Source: Mauremys mutica
Taxonomy: Eukaryota; Chordata; Testudines; Geoemydidae
Length of the DNA: 64,000 nucleotides
Assembly (NCBI RefSeq): GCF_020497125.1
Contig: NC_059074.1
Span: 195,353,415-195,417,414 of the forward strand
Direction of reading: 5' to 3'
Shown here: positions 11,758 to 22,599 of the stretch, piece by piece
Numbering within the stretch: position 1 is the first letter of the stretch
Layout: each line of letters opens with the position of its first letter
Notes under the pieces: model-generated
What the model was told of the DNA's origin: nothing
The model's database searches: none
Seen by the model: only the letters and a program-made list of their open reading frames with translations
Program-made: the position numbers and the translations under genes

Positions 11758-12134
11758 TAAGGCCTGGTCTACACTGGCAAGTTTTTTTTTGTTTTTTTGC
11801 CAAAAGGCAGCTTTTGGGGATGAAACAGTAGAGGTATACACACTGCAAAGCCACTTTTTGCACCAAAGCTCCTCTTGCAGCGCTGTAATAAAACCACCCC
11901 AATGAGAGTCATAAGGCTTTTTGTGCCGAGGCTTTAGTGCCATAGTGCCAGTGTAGACCCCATGCTTGATTTTAGTGCTGTTATTGGCCTCTAGACAGTG
12001 TCCCACAATGCCCATCTGACCACTCTGCTCAGCAGTTTCAACTCTGCTGCCCTGACACCAGGTAAACAGCCTTCCATTCCCTCCACCTGTTTGCTTGGCC
12101 TGCAGAGCTCAGATCACATCTTCCTACATCCATC

Positions 12135-13694
12135 ATGGCTTCACACAGCAAACTATCTCCCACTTGGACCACTGCAGAGCTCATGGTTCTGATAAGTGTT
12201 TGGGGAGTGGAGGCTGTCCAGTCCCAGCTGAGCTCTAGCCATAGGAATTTTGATGCCTATGGCCAGATTGTGCGCAGCTTGCACAAAAAGGGATATGACT
12301 GGGACACGTTGCAGTGCAGAGCAAAGGTGAAGGAGGCAAGCCATCGCTCCAATGGTGCGCCCCAAATCTGCCCTTTTTCATAAGGAGTTGGATGCTATCC
12401 TAGGTGGCGACCCCACCTCCACTGAAGAGCACCGTGGATATTTTGGCGGGTCTGGAGCCAGCGGAAAGTGGACCTAACCCAGAGGAGGAAGTCACTGATG
12501 AAGATGTGGAGACCCGTGATGTGTCCAGTCAGGAGCTGTTCTCCATTCCAGAGTTGTTTAGCCAGTCTCTGCAATCACTCTCTGGCGAGCCAGAAGCAGG
12601 AGGGAAGACCCCTGGTAAGTGGTTTTGCTTTGTGAAATTCTGAAGCAGGTTAAGGGCAGAGAAATGTAGAAGGCTGGCTTTGTTTCTGTGTGCTGGGTGT
12701 TTTCCCGCACAGCTAGGCAGTACAGTAGAACAGGGAGTTGATGCACTCCAAGATTTCACAGGATTCCTCCCAAGAGATCTCTAGGAAACTTTCCTGGAGG
12801 TACTTAGCAATTCTCTGCCAGAGGTTCCTTGGCAGAGCTGCTTTGTTCCTTCCCCCATTGAGACACTTTCCCACTCCACTCTGCAATTACTTGGGCAGGG
12901 ACCCAAAGCTGCACACAGGTGAGCAACATAGGAACTGGGGCAGAAACCGTAAGTGTGTAGCAGATGCACCCTTTCTTCCCTGCTTACCCTCAGGAGTGAG
13001 ATATCTTCCATAGTGACCACTGCCCGTGGAAAACAGTGGGACAGTTTAGAGCGTTGCCCTCCATAAGTGCCCCATGATCTTTTCAGGTTGCTTTTCTGCA
13101 ATACACAAGACCCCTGCCCCTGGGTTCACTCGCCATTCTTGGGGTCTTCTGCCTCGTGTGTGCTTGCCTAGGGTAACAGAGAAAGTGATACGTATGTTAC
13201 CAGCAGTGTATTCATGTTACTATTTCAATCCTCTGTGTGTAATTAATAATAGAACTTCTGTTTATTGTGAATTATGCTTCTCCAGACTTCAGCTTGAGAA
13301 CCAACCCCCCAACAGCAGCAGAGCATCTGCACAAGATAAGAAAATGGCCAAGATGGACCAAGGAAGATATGTTCTGGGTGGTGCTGCAGCTGTCAGAGGA
13401 AGAAAACACTGAATGCAAGACGTGGAGGAAAAGCAGGAAAGAGAAGAGAAGGATTCTTACAACAGGGATGCCACAGAGAGGCTGATTAAAGTTCTGGAGC
13501 ATCAAACCGACATGCTCCAGACTCTCATAACACTGCAGACTGAGCAGATGCGTTCCCGCTCTCCCCTTCAGCACATTCCCTCCCCAAACTACCCCGTCCA
13601 TTCCTTTCCGCCTTCTGGCACTTCGCACTTTTCTCTACACTTCACCCCCACAGACAGCTTTTCACATGAAAGCTGGACCTATACTCAGCTATGA
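12135..13694 (+). pseudogene. Harbinger Myb/SANT-like DNA-binding protein gene, broken
   Basis: PIF/Harbinger elements need a second protein with a Myb/SANT-like domain, which binds the element and brings the nuclease to the nucleus. The segment at 12135-12360 encodes it: SPTWTTAELMVLISVWGVEA, then SSHRNFDAYGQIVRSL and DWDTLQCRAKVKE. A frameshift follows. An acidic segment at about 12430-12612 (PNPEEEVTDEDVE, SSQELFSI) ends at a good splice donor, gtaagt at 12615. A third block at about 13310-13560 encodes the C-terminal helical part (ATERLIKVLEHQTDMLQTL). The poly(A) hexamer aataaa follows at about 13780. The frame is disrupted several times, so no functional protein is expected. Confidence 0.8.
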
Positions 13695-13977
13695 AAATCA
13701 GCTCTTCTTCCCCCTCACCCTGTACCTTCTCCCCCACCAACTGCGTGTGTTTGTCCGTGTGGTGTTGTGGTTTGTTTGGCAATAAAAGCAAAGGTTTTTT
13801 TTAATTATAACCTCTCTTTATTTGTTTCCACACAAGGTATGTTATCTCATGGCACCTGCAAATCAACAGGCACTTTCATTAGTTGCTTACATTGAATCCT
13901 AGGCCTTAACAATCACAACTGCTTTCTAGCCTACCAAACATAATTAATCATTGCAGTCCCAAGCATAGCAACAAACA

Positions 13978-15214
13978 TTACTGGTTTTCATCTTCGAAAC
14001 ATTGCCTCAAGGCATCCCTGATTCTTCTTGCCCCATGTTGCACCCCTCTAATAGCCCTGGTAACTGGCTGCTCAGAATCAGTAACCAGGCGTTGTGCCTC
14101 AGCAGCATACAGCTGAATAAACCATTCACCCTTCCCTTCACAAATACGCAGCATACAACACACGGCTATAACCATGGATATATTTTCCTTATTCAGGTCT
14201 AACCTGCCATATAGGCATCCCCAGTGCGCCTTTAATTGGCCAAACGCACATTCAGTGGTTATTCTGCACCTACTCAGCCTGTTGTTGAACCGCTCCTCAC
14301 TGCTAGCTAGGTTTCCAGTGTATGATTTCATGATCCATGACATTAAGGGGTACATCGAGTCTCCTAGGATCACTATGGGCATTTCGACTTCCCCTATGGT
14401 GATCCCCTATGGAAAGAAAGTCCCCCTGCTTGCAGCTTTCTGTACAGGCCAGTGTTCCTAAAGATGTGTGTCATGCACCTTTCCAGACCACCCCACATTA
14501 ATGTCCCTGAAATACCTATGGTCATCCACAATTGTCTGCAAAACCGTGGAGAAGAACCCCCTTCCAATTGATGTACTTGGTAGCAAGATGGTCCAGTGCC
14601 AGAACTGGAATATGCATGCCATCTATCACCCCTCTGCAGTTAGGGAAACCCATGTCTGCAAAGCCATCCATAATGTCACGCACATTGCCAAGAGTCACGG
14701 TCTTTCGCAGCAGGTTGTGATTAATGGCCTTGCACACTTGCATTAATGCAGCCCCAACCATCAACTTCCCCACTCCAAACTGGTTCGTGACTGATCGGTA
14801 GCAGTCTGGAGTCACCAGCTTCCACACTGCAATTGCCACATGCTTCTCCACCGAGAGGGCAGCTCTCATTCAGGTGTCCTTGCACTGCAGGGCTGGGATG
14901 AGCTCAGCTCACAGTTCCAGGAAGGTGGCTTTCCACATCCAAAAGTTCTATAGCAACTGTTCGTCATCCCAGACTTGCATAACAATGTGATTCCACCACT
15001 CTGAGCTAGTTCTCCAAGCCTAAAAGCGACATTCCACTGTGTTCAGCTCTTCCGTGAATGCCAAAAGCAATCTAATGTTACTGCTTTCCATGTCAGATGC
15101 CACGTCAGGCAACTGTGACTGCTGTTGCCTTTGTAACTTCAAGAATAACTCTACTACCACTCGCGATGTACTACTGAGAGCTAGCAGAGCAGTGGAGAGC
15201 AGTGTGGGATCCAT
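13978..15214 (-). pseudogene. PIF/Harbinger DDE nuclease (HARBI1-like), broken
   Basis: The gene is read on the minus strand and begins MDPTLLSTALLALSS at 15214, followed by VVELFLKLQRQQQ. A second block at 14522-14869 holds RAALSVEKHVAIAVWKLVTP, the first catalytic Asp in GVIDGMHIPVLALDHLATKY, and a following frameshift. A third block at 13978-14382 has GDSMYPLMSWIMKSYTGN and RFNNRLSRCRITTECAFGQL, which holds the final catalytic Glu. The middle Asp region lies in the shifted part. The nuclease cuts and joins the transposon ends in the family; this copy is inactive. Its 3' end faces the Myb-like gene. Confidence 0.83.
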
Positions 15215-15512
15215 TCCGGCACATAGATGTGGCGGGAAAGCAGAAAACAAGGGACTTTGAAAAATGCCACAAACTGAAGACGGAAGCACATGGAAGATCC
15301 ATGATGCGCCGTGATCCCCTCTGCCTTCCCACAAGACCTAGTGGCAGAAGAGGGAGAGTAGCACTGTGCACTGCTCTCATTGGTGATGCAAGTGCCGCAA
15401 GTGTGAACACAGCGGAAGACACTGTGAATACACAACAGCGGTTTTCTTTAAGCGCTTTTTTTTTATCAGCGACTAAACCCTTGGCAAAAAAATTCTGCCA
15501 GTGTAGACATAC

Positions 15513-15560
15513 TTGAGACAAGTCCTTCCAGTCCTACATTTCTACTACTGTCTCTAGTCC
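15513..15560 (+). mobile_element. CR1 3' tail, right part of the split CR1
   Basis: The sequence gacaagtccttccagtccta then catttctac continues the CR1 tail broken at 11757 (...ggaccaggtgacctata). Together they show the Harbinger landed inside the CR1 3' UTR. Confidence 0.75.
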
Positions 15561-16489
15561 TGCTGGGGACAGCCTTCCCTACCTTGTAACTGTGGTGAAG
15601 CACTAAACCAGAGCTGAGGCCCATGACCACATCATAGTGGAAGGGCATTAGTATCTAAGTGTCTGTTTCTTTATTCAGTCCACTGGGAGCTGCTGTATCC
15701 TATGCTGTCTGCTGTGTTCTGCATGTGGCTAGGGCCTGTGCTCAGCCATGGCTGACACAAATCTGTTCAGCAACTGCAGTTCCCAGGAAATCATTCAGAG
15801 GCACCTCTAGCTAGGTCCCCATCTAGTTTGTCTTGCTCCCCTACATGCTGCAGGGGGCCAGGTAACCCAGATGATTATACAGCACCATCTGAGAATGTGC
15901 CTGTGGGATCGTGAGTGGCTGGAGGCAAACTACCAACTCTGGCAGTAATGAGCTCCCAGCCCACTCCCTGACGCCAACCCTCTGCTCTCAACCCCCTCCA
16001 TAGCGCTCTTGCTGTCAATTATAACAGGAAGCAAATAGGGGCATTGCAGGGGAAGGAATAACAGGAGGAGAGGACGCAGGCACAAATAAGGAGGACAGAA
16101 TAGGGATGAACAGGCAACTGGAGAGGTGAGAGAATGAGAGTAATAAACATTAGCTGGGTAGAGGCCAGGGAAGGTGGGAAAACATCTAATTCTTATATGC
16201 TTCAGCTGAAAAAGCAGCCGAATCCTAAAAGCTCTTCCTCTCCTCTCCCCTCTGCGTGTCAGTATTTATCTGATGCCTATCCTAACTTACCGGTACATTC
16301 TGGTGCCTAGGAAGAGCACTGTAGCTTACAGCAGGGGTTCTCAACCCCAAACGCCCGTCAGAGGGTTCCCATATTGTTAAATGGGAAGGAGGTGGTGGTG
16401 GGAGTCCTGGTATGGAGAAGGGGGTTGAGTACAGAAAGGGTTGGAAACTAACACATTTAGAACTTCAAATTGTACCAGAACTTTCTCAA
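15561..16489. other. Intergenic
   Basis: No gene seen. A short hAT-like end (caggggttctcaacccc) starts at about 16333 without a matching partner. The rest is unassigned. Confidence 0.45.
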
Positions 16490-16534
16490 AGTTCAAGCCG
16501 TTGCTTTGTCTTGCCCCGAGGTGAGGGTCTAACT

Positions 16535-17877
16535 CAGGGGTCTCAAACTCAAATGACCCCGAGGGCCGCATGAGGACTAGTGCATTGGCCCGAGGGCCGC
16601 ATCACTGACACGCCCCCTTGCTGCCCCTGGCCCCACCCCCAATCCACCCCTTCCATGAGGCCCCGCCCCTGCCCTGTCTCTTCTCCACCTCCTCCCCTAA
16701 GCGCGCGCAGTTTTAATAAATATATACACTCAGTAATGCACCTCACTCAAAGGACAAAACACGCACTTAGATTTACTGCCTAAGGCTCTGGGAGGGAGTT
16801 TGGGTGGGGGAGGGGGTCTGGATGCAGGCTCTGTGCTCGATGCAGGCTCCAGGCTGCGGCAGGGGGTGGGGGTGCAGGCTTTGGGACGGAGTTTGGGGAT
16901 AGGAGGGAGTGCAGGGGTGAGGGCTGTGGGGCTGAGGGCGAGGGGTACATGATGCAGGAGGGGGCTCAGGGTTAGGGAAGAGGGTTGGGCTGTGGGGTGA
17001 GGGCTGTGGATGAGGGGTTCATGATGCGAGGGGGCTCAGGGCTAGGGAAGAGGGTTGGGCTGGGGTGAGGGCTGTGGATGAGGGGTTCATGATGCGAGGG
17101 GGCTCAGGGCTAGGGAAGAGGTTTGGAGTGTGGGGTGAGGGCTGTGGATGAGGGGTTCATGATGTGGGGGCGCTCAGGGCTGGGGCAGAGGATTAGGGTG
17201 CGGGGGGATGAGGGGTTCATGATGTGGGGGCGCTCAGGGCTGGGGCAGAGGATTAGGGTGTGGGGGGGATGAGGGCTCTGGCTGGGGCTGAGGGTTTGGG
17301 GTTGGAGAGGCTCAGGGTAAGGGAAGCCTGCCTTGCCAGTACTGGCGGAGGGCAGGCACTAGGACCCTGCACCCTAATCCTCAGCCCCAGCCAGAGCCCT
17401 CATCCCCCCACACCCTAATCCTCTGCCCCAGCCCTGAGCGCCCCCACATCATGAACCCCTCATCCCCCCGCACCCTAATCCTCTGCCCCAGCCCTGAGCG
17501 CTTCCCTTCCCCCCCCCCCGGCCCGGCCCCAGCGGGTCCCGCTTTCCCCCCCCCCCTTACCCGAGCGCGTCTCCGGCGGTCCCGCTCAGAGCCGCGTGGG
17601 GAGGGGGCGGGGCTGGGAGCTCCCCGCCGCGCGCAGCGCTCAGCCCAGAGCGCCCCGCCCCGCCCCCTCCCCACGCGGCTCGGATCGGGGCGGGGCTCAG
17701 GCGCTCGGACGGAGACTCGGCGCTCTATGCGCCGAGGCTCCAGGAGAGGGGCGGAGGCGGGAGCCTCCGCTTTTCTCTTGGGGACCCCTGCGGAGCTCCC
17801 CTGGGGAGCTCCGCGGGCCGCAGGGAAGAGCTCCGCGGGCCGCATGTGGCCCGCGGGCCGCATGTTTGAGACCCCTG
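16535..17877. mobile_element. Non-autonomous hAT element, 1343 bp, with minisatellite and large hairpin
   Basis: Inverted ends CAGGGGTCTCAAACTC and (reverse complement) CAGGGGTCTCAAACATG are flanked by the exact 8-bp duplication gtctaact (16527-16534 and 17878-17885). Both ends carry gggccgcatg. The interior is GC-rich, with a tandem repeat (about 16915-17280) and a 123-bp inverted repeat. No transposase is encoded; long open frames here only reflect GC content. Confidence 0.92.
16915..17280 (+). repeat. G-rich minisatellite, about five units of 60-72 bp
   Basis: Units recur with the anchor catgatg at 16948, 17020, 17088, 17158 and 17218, each followed by gggggctcaggg or gggggcgctcaggg. Spacing is 72, 68, 70 and 60 bp. 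Confidence 0.85.
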
Positions 17878-18175
17878 GTCTAACTGATCGCCATATCTGG
17901 GGCCAGGATGGAATTTTCCCTCAGTAAATTGGCAGAGATCCTGGAGGGTTTTCGCCTTCCTCTGCAGCATGGGGCACGGGTCACTTGCAGGGTTAAACTA
18001 GTGTAAATGGTGAGTTCTCTGTAACTTCATTTGAGGATTTCAGTAACTCAGCCAGAGGTTAGGGGTCTATTACAGGAGTGGGTGGGTGGGGTTCTGTGGC
18101 CTGCCAGGTGCAGGAGGTCAGACTAGATGATCATGATGGTCCCCTCTGGCCTTGAAGTCTCTGTCTCTCTGAGCT

Positions 18176-18695
18176 TCCCTTAGACAATCTTAGAGTGGGC
18201 AACAGGACAAACACTAAGCTGTAGAGGTAAGGAATGGCCCCTTACTGGAGAAGCAAATAAATCATACCTCAGCATGTCCTGTAGTATTGTGACGTTTTTT
18301 ATTTTAAAATCTCCAAATATCATTGCTGTTAGTGGCACCTAAACTCTTGGTCACTAGTAATCCATTAGTTCCCTTTCCTTTACTCTTCCACTGCTGTAGT
18401 CTGTAACTATAACAAAGATCGACAGACAGCCCTAAACTGAGCATATGGCTAGCTTCCTAGGAAGGATCCACTGCCTTTCATAACAGTGACAACAGTGGGG
18501 CCCCTCTAATGAGTTATAGCCTCATATTCACACCAGGACTGTCTGTTTCCTGGGTCTAAGAGAAAAGAGAACCTAGTTCTCAGCAAAAGACTAGCTTCTC
18601 CTGACGCATTTACACTCATGGAGAGAATCCTTAGGAGGGGATACCGTGTTTCATATTATGTTAACTAAGAGAATTCTATAGAGCAATAGTTGAAG
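18176..18695. other. Intergenic
   Basis: No gene or clear repeat recognised. Confidence 0.5.
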
Positions 18696-19084
18696 CAGTG
18701 GCAGATTAGCCCCAGGGGCCCCAGCCAATTACCTCCCTCCCCTGGAAAAATGGGTGCCCCCACATCCTGACTGACTCTGCCTGCCCATCCGGTGCTCCTG
18801 CCAGGGCGTGGGTTTGGGGCACGAGGGCTTGGCCTGTTCCGCACACCCGGCACTCATGCTGGGGAGCAGGATCAGGGCGCGGGGGCTTGCTTCACTCCGC
18901 TGCCGCTGTGCACTCCTAACAGGAGGGCCGGGAGGATGGACAGAGCGGGGCAAGCCCCTGTGCCCCAACCCCGCTCCCTGGCAGAAGCGTAGGGGGTCAG
19001 GGGATGAGATTGCAGGCGGAAGAAGTGGGGAGGGGTCCCCGCTTGCTCTGGCCCAGCATCCCACAAAATCTTAATCCGTCTCTG
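18696..19084. mobile_element. Non-autonomous hAT-like element, 389 bp
   Basis: Ends CAGTGGCAGATTAGC and (reverse complement) CAGAGACGGATTAAG are flanked by agttgaag (18688-18695) and tgttgaag (19085-19092), a 7/8 match. The interior is GC-rich and non-coding. Confidence 0.75.
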
Positions 19085-19526
19085 TGTTGAAGGGGCCCTA
19101 TCTAATTAAAACCCCTTCATCTGTAACTAATACCACCTTAAATTATCTAGTTTAGTGTCTATTTGCACTGCACTGTTCACTGTGCTGCTTGCATTTCTGT
19201 CACTGATTTTATTTGGCCAAGCGAAGTGGGTTTCGCTTTGGTCTGCTATCTCTATAACTGTCAGGTTCTCCCTTGCACACATTGCAGGGAAATGTTTGTT
19301 TAAAAAACAAAACAAACAAGTTTTCTTCGGAACATTTTATTTTTAAAAGCATGGAAACACATCTATTGAACGTAAGACTTGCCAAACCTTTTTTTTTTTT
19401 TTTTATATGAACAACATTTCAGGCCAAATTGAGATGTTTTTTCAGGCTCGAGTGGGTAATGCTGGGCATTATAGAAACATGAGTGAACAAAGAACATATA
19501 CTGCTGGGAAATGGCTACATAAAAGT
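19085..19526. other. Intergenic
   Basis: No gene recognised. Poly-T run at about 19389-19404. Confidence 0.5.
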
Positions 19527-19648
19527 CCAATCCTGTGAAGTGCTGAGTATCCTTATTTCCCATTAACTTCATGTGATGAAGTGACTCTCCAGTTATTTCA
19601 AGGGGAACTGAGGGTGATCAGGAGTGACTCAGCACTTCACAGGATTGG
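19527..19648. repeat. Fold-back repeat with perfect 22-bp arms
   Basis: The arm ccaatcctgtgaagtgctga at 19527 (22 bp to 19548) is the exact reverse complement of 19627-19648. It abuts the next small element. Confidence 0.85.
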
Positions 19649-19656
19649 GCCATAAA

Positions 19657-19779
19657 TAGGGTGACCAGATGCCCTGATTTTATAGGGACAGTCCCGATAT
19701 TTGGGGCTTTTTCTTAGATAGGTGCCTATTAGGCCCCCATCCCGTCCTGATTTTTCACACTTGATATCTGGTCACTCTA
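19657..19779. mobile_element. Small MITE, 123 bp, TAGGGTGACCAGA family
   Basis: Ends TAGGGTGACCAGATG and (reverse complement) TAGAGTGACCAGATA are flanked by the exact 8-bp duplication gccataaa (19649-19656 and 19780-19787). It shares attttatagggacagtcccg with the copy at 30575-30703. The 8-bp duplication points to hAT mobilisation. Confidence 0.92.
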
Positions 19780-19837
19780 GCCATAAAGCAATTTTAGTTA
19801 CCTCTTGATGTAAATAACTTTTAATGTAGCCATATGT

Positions 19838-20530
19838 GACCGAGTGCACAAACGCTGTGCTAGGTAGGAAGGGGTTAATGAGAACTTGTGGGCTCAATTA
19901 GCTAGGTGCAAGGTGCCAAGCCTGGGGGAGGGGGGGGTTAAAAGGCTCAGCAGGGGGCTGACTGGGAAGAGGAGAGGGCCTCTTGTGTTAGCCCCTTGAA
20001 AAGCTAGCTGGGGCCCCTGGAGCCTATCCCAGGACTGCCTGAAGGAAGGGCTGGCCGGGGCTGGATGACAATTAGACACCAGGGCTTCTAGGGGCAGGTA
20101 GGCCCAGCAAGGGACTTTTATATGTACTTTGTTCCCCGAACCTCCAGGGTCTTTCCTTTTGGGGATCTGCGAAGGAGCATGCCCAGGAAGGGGCTGGTGA
20201 AAGGCCTAGAGGGCAGCCTGTGGTAGGAAGTGACCCAGGGAGGGAGCTTCTGGAACCCACAGAGAGAGGGCCTGGGTTCCCCTACTACCAGCCCCCTGGC
20301 AAAGGGTGTATGGCAGCCCTGGAGATGGGGCTGGAAAGAACTTGTGATTGTAAAGCTGCTGCGTGCCAGGCATATGAGGCTCAGTTCACCCCTACAGGGG
20401 TGAGGCTCTGTGTGACCCTGTTGGAGGGTCACATCCTGAGAAGAGGCAGAGCTGGACACCAGATGAAGAGAGCCACTACACCACGCCCAGTCGTGAGGGG
20501 ACGCCAGCGAGCCCAGAATTACAAGTTACT
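19838..20530 (+). repeat. GC-rich unclassified element, possibly LTR-like
   Basis: The block runs from gtgaccgagtgcacaaacgc to tcgtgaggggacgccagcg. It contains a TATA-like ttaaaag at about 19937 and is compositionally distinct from its flanks. It resembles a dispersed turtle repeat, but its class and exact ends are uncertain. Confidence 0.4.
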
Positions 20531-21241
20531 TTAATTTTCGTCTCTACTACTGGCTGATGTGATTTAGACGTTACATTTACATTAATCCTTTGCGATCACA
20601 AAATCCTTACTTAACATTTTATAGTTGCAACCTTTATGGGTTTTTTTTAAACTGGGAAACCACATCTTACATAGCAGGGGCAAGAGGCAAGAATTTGGAT
20701 ACAGACACTGATCCTTGACACCTGATTAGATGGCAAAGCTAAAAATTTCACTCCAGTGCAATGCTAAAGAGAAAATGTTTCAGTGAAATCATCCTCACCA
20801 AAACCCACAGTTTGCTCTGTACCGTGGGAGGAAGAGAGAATTACTTAGTCAGAGGAATGAATGTGACTAAAGCAGATACAGCCTCTAGCAATGCCGTCAT
20901 CTCTTCAGCAAACTTTAAAGAACATGTAGAATACCTTGCTTAATGGGTCGATGTTAATATCCTTTATTTCCAGTTGGCTCTGTGGATAACTGTTTCAAAA
21001 GCACCTACAATCAAAAGCTCCTAAATCCCATTGACCTCAGCTCCCCACCCCCATCAGATTTAGGAGCTTAAGTCACTTAGATTCCGGCTAAAATTTTCAA
21101 AAGCACCTCTGACATTTTAATATTTATTAATTTTGAAATGTACTTAATCCTATTAAATATAGTGTGTGTGTGTGTGTGTGTGTGTGTGGAGAGAGAGAGA
21201 GAGAGAGAGATGGGAGTGCTTGTGCTATCTCCGGAGAACAA
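20531..21241. other. Intergenic with old palindromic repeat and microsatellite
   Basis: About 20994-21120 is an old dispersed repeat (ttcaaaagcacctaca at the left, aaaattttcaaaagcacct at the right). The microsatellite is listed separately. No gene seen. Confidence 0.5.
21162..21210 (+). repeat. Compound (GT)n(GA)n microsatellite
   Basis: A GT run at 21162-21188 passes directly into a GA run at 21189-21210. Confidence 0.95.
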
Positions 21242-21471
21242 AGGGTGTCTCTACACTGTAGCTAGGAGTGAACCCTCCAGCCCAGGGAGACAGACTCGCA
21301 CTAGGAGGCCTTGAGCTAGCACATGGCAAATAGCCATGTGGACATTGTAGCATGAGCCTGAGCTGCAACCTCCAACTGCTCTCTTTAGCCCACTAGCTCC
21401 AGCCCCCCTAGCATGAATTTGGCTACCTGGGCTGGAGGGCTCGCTCCCAGCAGCAGGGTAGACATACCCCA
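21242..21471. mobile_element. Harbinger-like MITE
   Basis: Left end AGGGTGTCTCTACACTGTAG pairs with right end (reverse complement) TGGGGTATGTCTACCCTGC. Subterminal ggagggttc/gaccctcc-like sequence is shared. No clear TTA duplication remains. Confidence 0.6.
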
Positions 21472-21699
21472 AGAGGACAGCGCAGCCCATGTTTTCTTTT
21501 AAAATGGTGCTGCTGAAATGGATGGTGTTTAAAGCTGTGAGCGGTTTGCAGACCGAGGAGGCTGGGATTAGTATCTCCATGGGAGCACTAATATATTCAT
21601 AGACTTTGGAAGTCTGCATGCTGTATTTTTATCTTTAGAGGCTAATGGTTAATAAGTCAAGTATATTTATTTTCCTACAGTAACAACATGTCTAAGATA

Positions 21700-21742
21700 A
21701 ATAAATCTGTAACTCTTTAAGGTGCCACCGGACTCCTTGTTG
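21700..21742 (+). repeat. Penelope-like end fragment
   Basis: The phrases aataaatctgtaactcttta and aggtgccaccggactcct match the terminal segment of the copies near 9660, 52550 and 59090. Confidence 0.6.
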
Positions 21743-22130
21743 AATATGTCTAAGACTATGTTGCATGAAGTTTAGATCACTGCTAGCCAAAGTGTAACCC
21801 AGCAGTGGTTAGTACTACAGTGCAAGTTTTCATATGTAGGGTCAGATTCTGGCTGGTTCCTCCCATACAGGGTGGTGAGAGGATGCTGGGTGCCCTCCTC
21901 AGCATACCCAGGGGGGTGACCAGAATGCTAGTGCTTGTGCTACGGAGTACAACAAGGTGGGTGGGAATCATAGAACTGGCCACAAGGCTAAATCCAGAGC
22001 CCTGCCTCACCACCTCCCCCTGTCTCCTGCAGCACCACAGGTTGTAACAGCAGTACCTAAGTGAGGCACTTTGTCCGTCTTAGCACTCTGCAGGCAGAAT
22101 GCTTCTGCCCACAGCTCCTAGGGCCTGAGC

Positions 22131-22591
22131 CAGTGGTGAGCTGGAGCCGGTTCCCACAGGTTCCCAAGAACCGGTTGCTAAAATTAGACCTCCGTGGAGA
22201 ACCAGTTGTTAAAGGGCCAGGAGTTGGGTAAAGAACTCTGGTCTGTGGGCGGACCATCCTGTTGCTCCCAGGATTCCCAGCTGGGGAGGCTGAGGCTCCC
22301 CCGGCCCTTTGCCCGCTTCCCCCCAGCTGCAGCATGGCCAGCCGTCGGCACCAGCTGGGCAGCTCAGCTGAGCTCCTGAGTCATTCTGCTGCTTTGAGCT
22401 GCTGGCAAGGTAAGAGGGGAGGGGGCTACAAGCTCTAGGGTTGCCGGGGGGGCAAGTGGGGCAATTTGCCCAGGCTCTGCAGGGGCCTCTGGCCCCACGG
22501 GTATGTCTCCCCCGCCCCGGCCCCTCCCCCACCCTTAAATCAGAACTTTTTACAGGGAACCGGTTGTTAAGATTTTGGCAGCTCATCACTG
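22131..22591. mobile_element. Non-autonomous hAT element, 461 bp
   Basis: Left end CAGTGGTGAGCTGGAGCC and right end (reverse complement) CAGTGATGAGCTGCCAAAA are flanked by the exact duplication gcctgagc (22123-22130 and 22592-22599). Subterminal ggaaccggttgttaa motifs occur near both ends. Confidence 0.92.
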
Positions 22592-22599
22592 GCCTGAGC

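Larger units (their letters stand above)
11761..15512. mobile_element. PIF/Harbinger DNA transposon, near full length, decayed
   Basis: Left end GGCCTGGTCTACACTGGCA and right end (reverse complement) GTATGTCTACACTGGCAGAA enclose 3.75 kb. A Myb-like DNA-binding gene lies on + and a DDE nuclease gene on -, converging near 13.8-13.9 kb. A CR1 3' tail is split across its two ends, so it inserted into an existing CR1. A TAA precedes the left end; the right-hand copy of the 3-bp duplication is eroded. Confidence 0.88.
16490..18175 (+). mobile_element. CR1 3' UTR fragment split by a hAT element
   Basis: The piece ending gtctaact at 16534 resumes at 17886 with gatcgccatatctggggcc and runs to ggtcagactagatgatcatg and ggccttgaagtctctg. 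This is the CR1 tail also seen at 56330-56630. The hAT element at 16535-17877 interrupts it. Confidence 0.8.

Noticed and set aside
17381..17927. Overlapping ~160-codon frames on both strands
   Set aside because: They fall inside the GC-rich hAT element and its hairpin, cross its boundary, and have no family features.
19838..20530. Third copy of the GC-rich TATA-bearing unit
   Set aside because: Composition and layout are similar, but the 28-base terminal motif is absent, so it is kept as a separate unclassified block.
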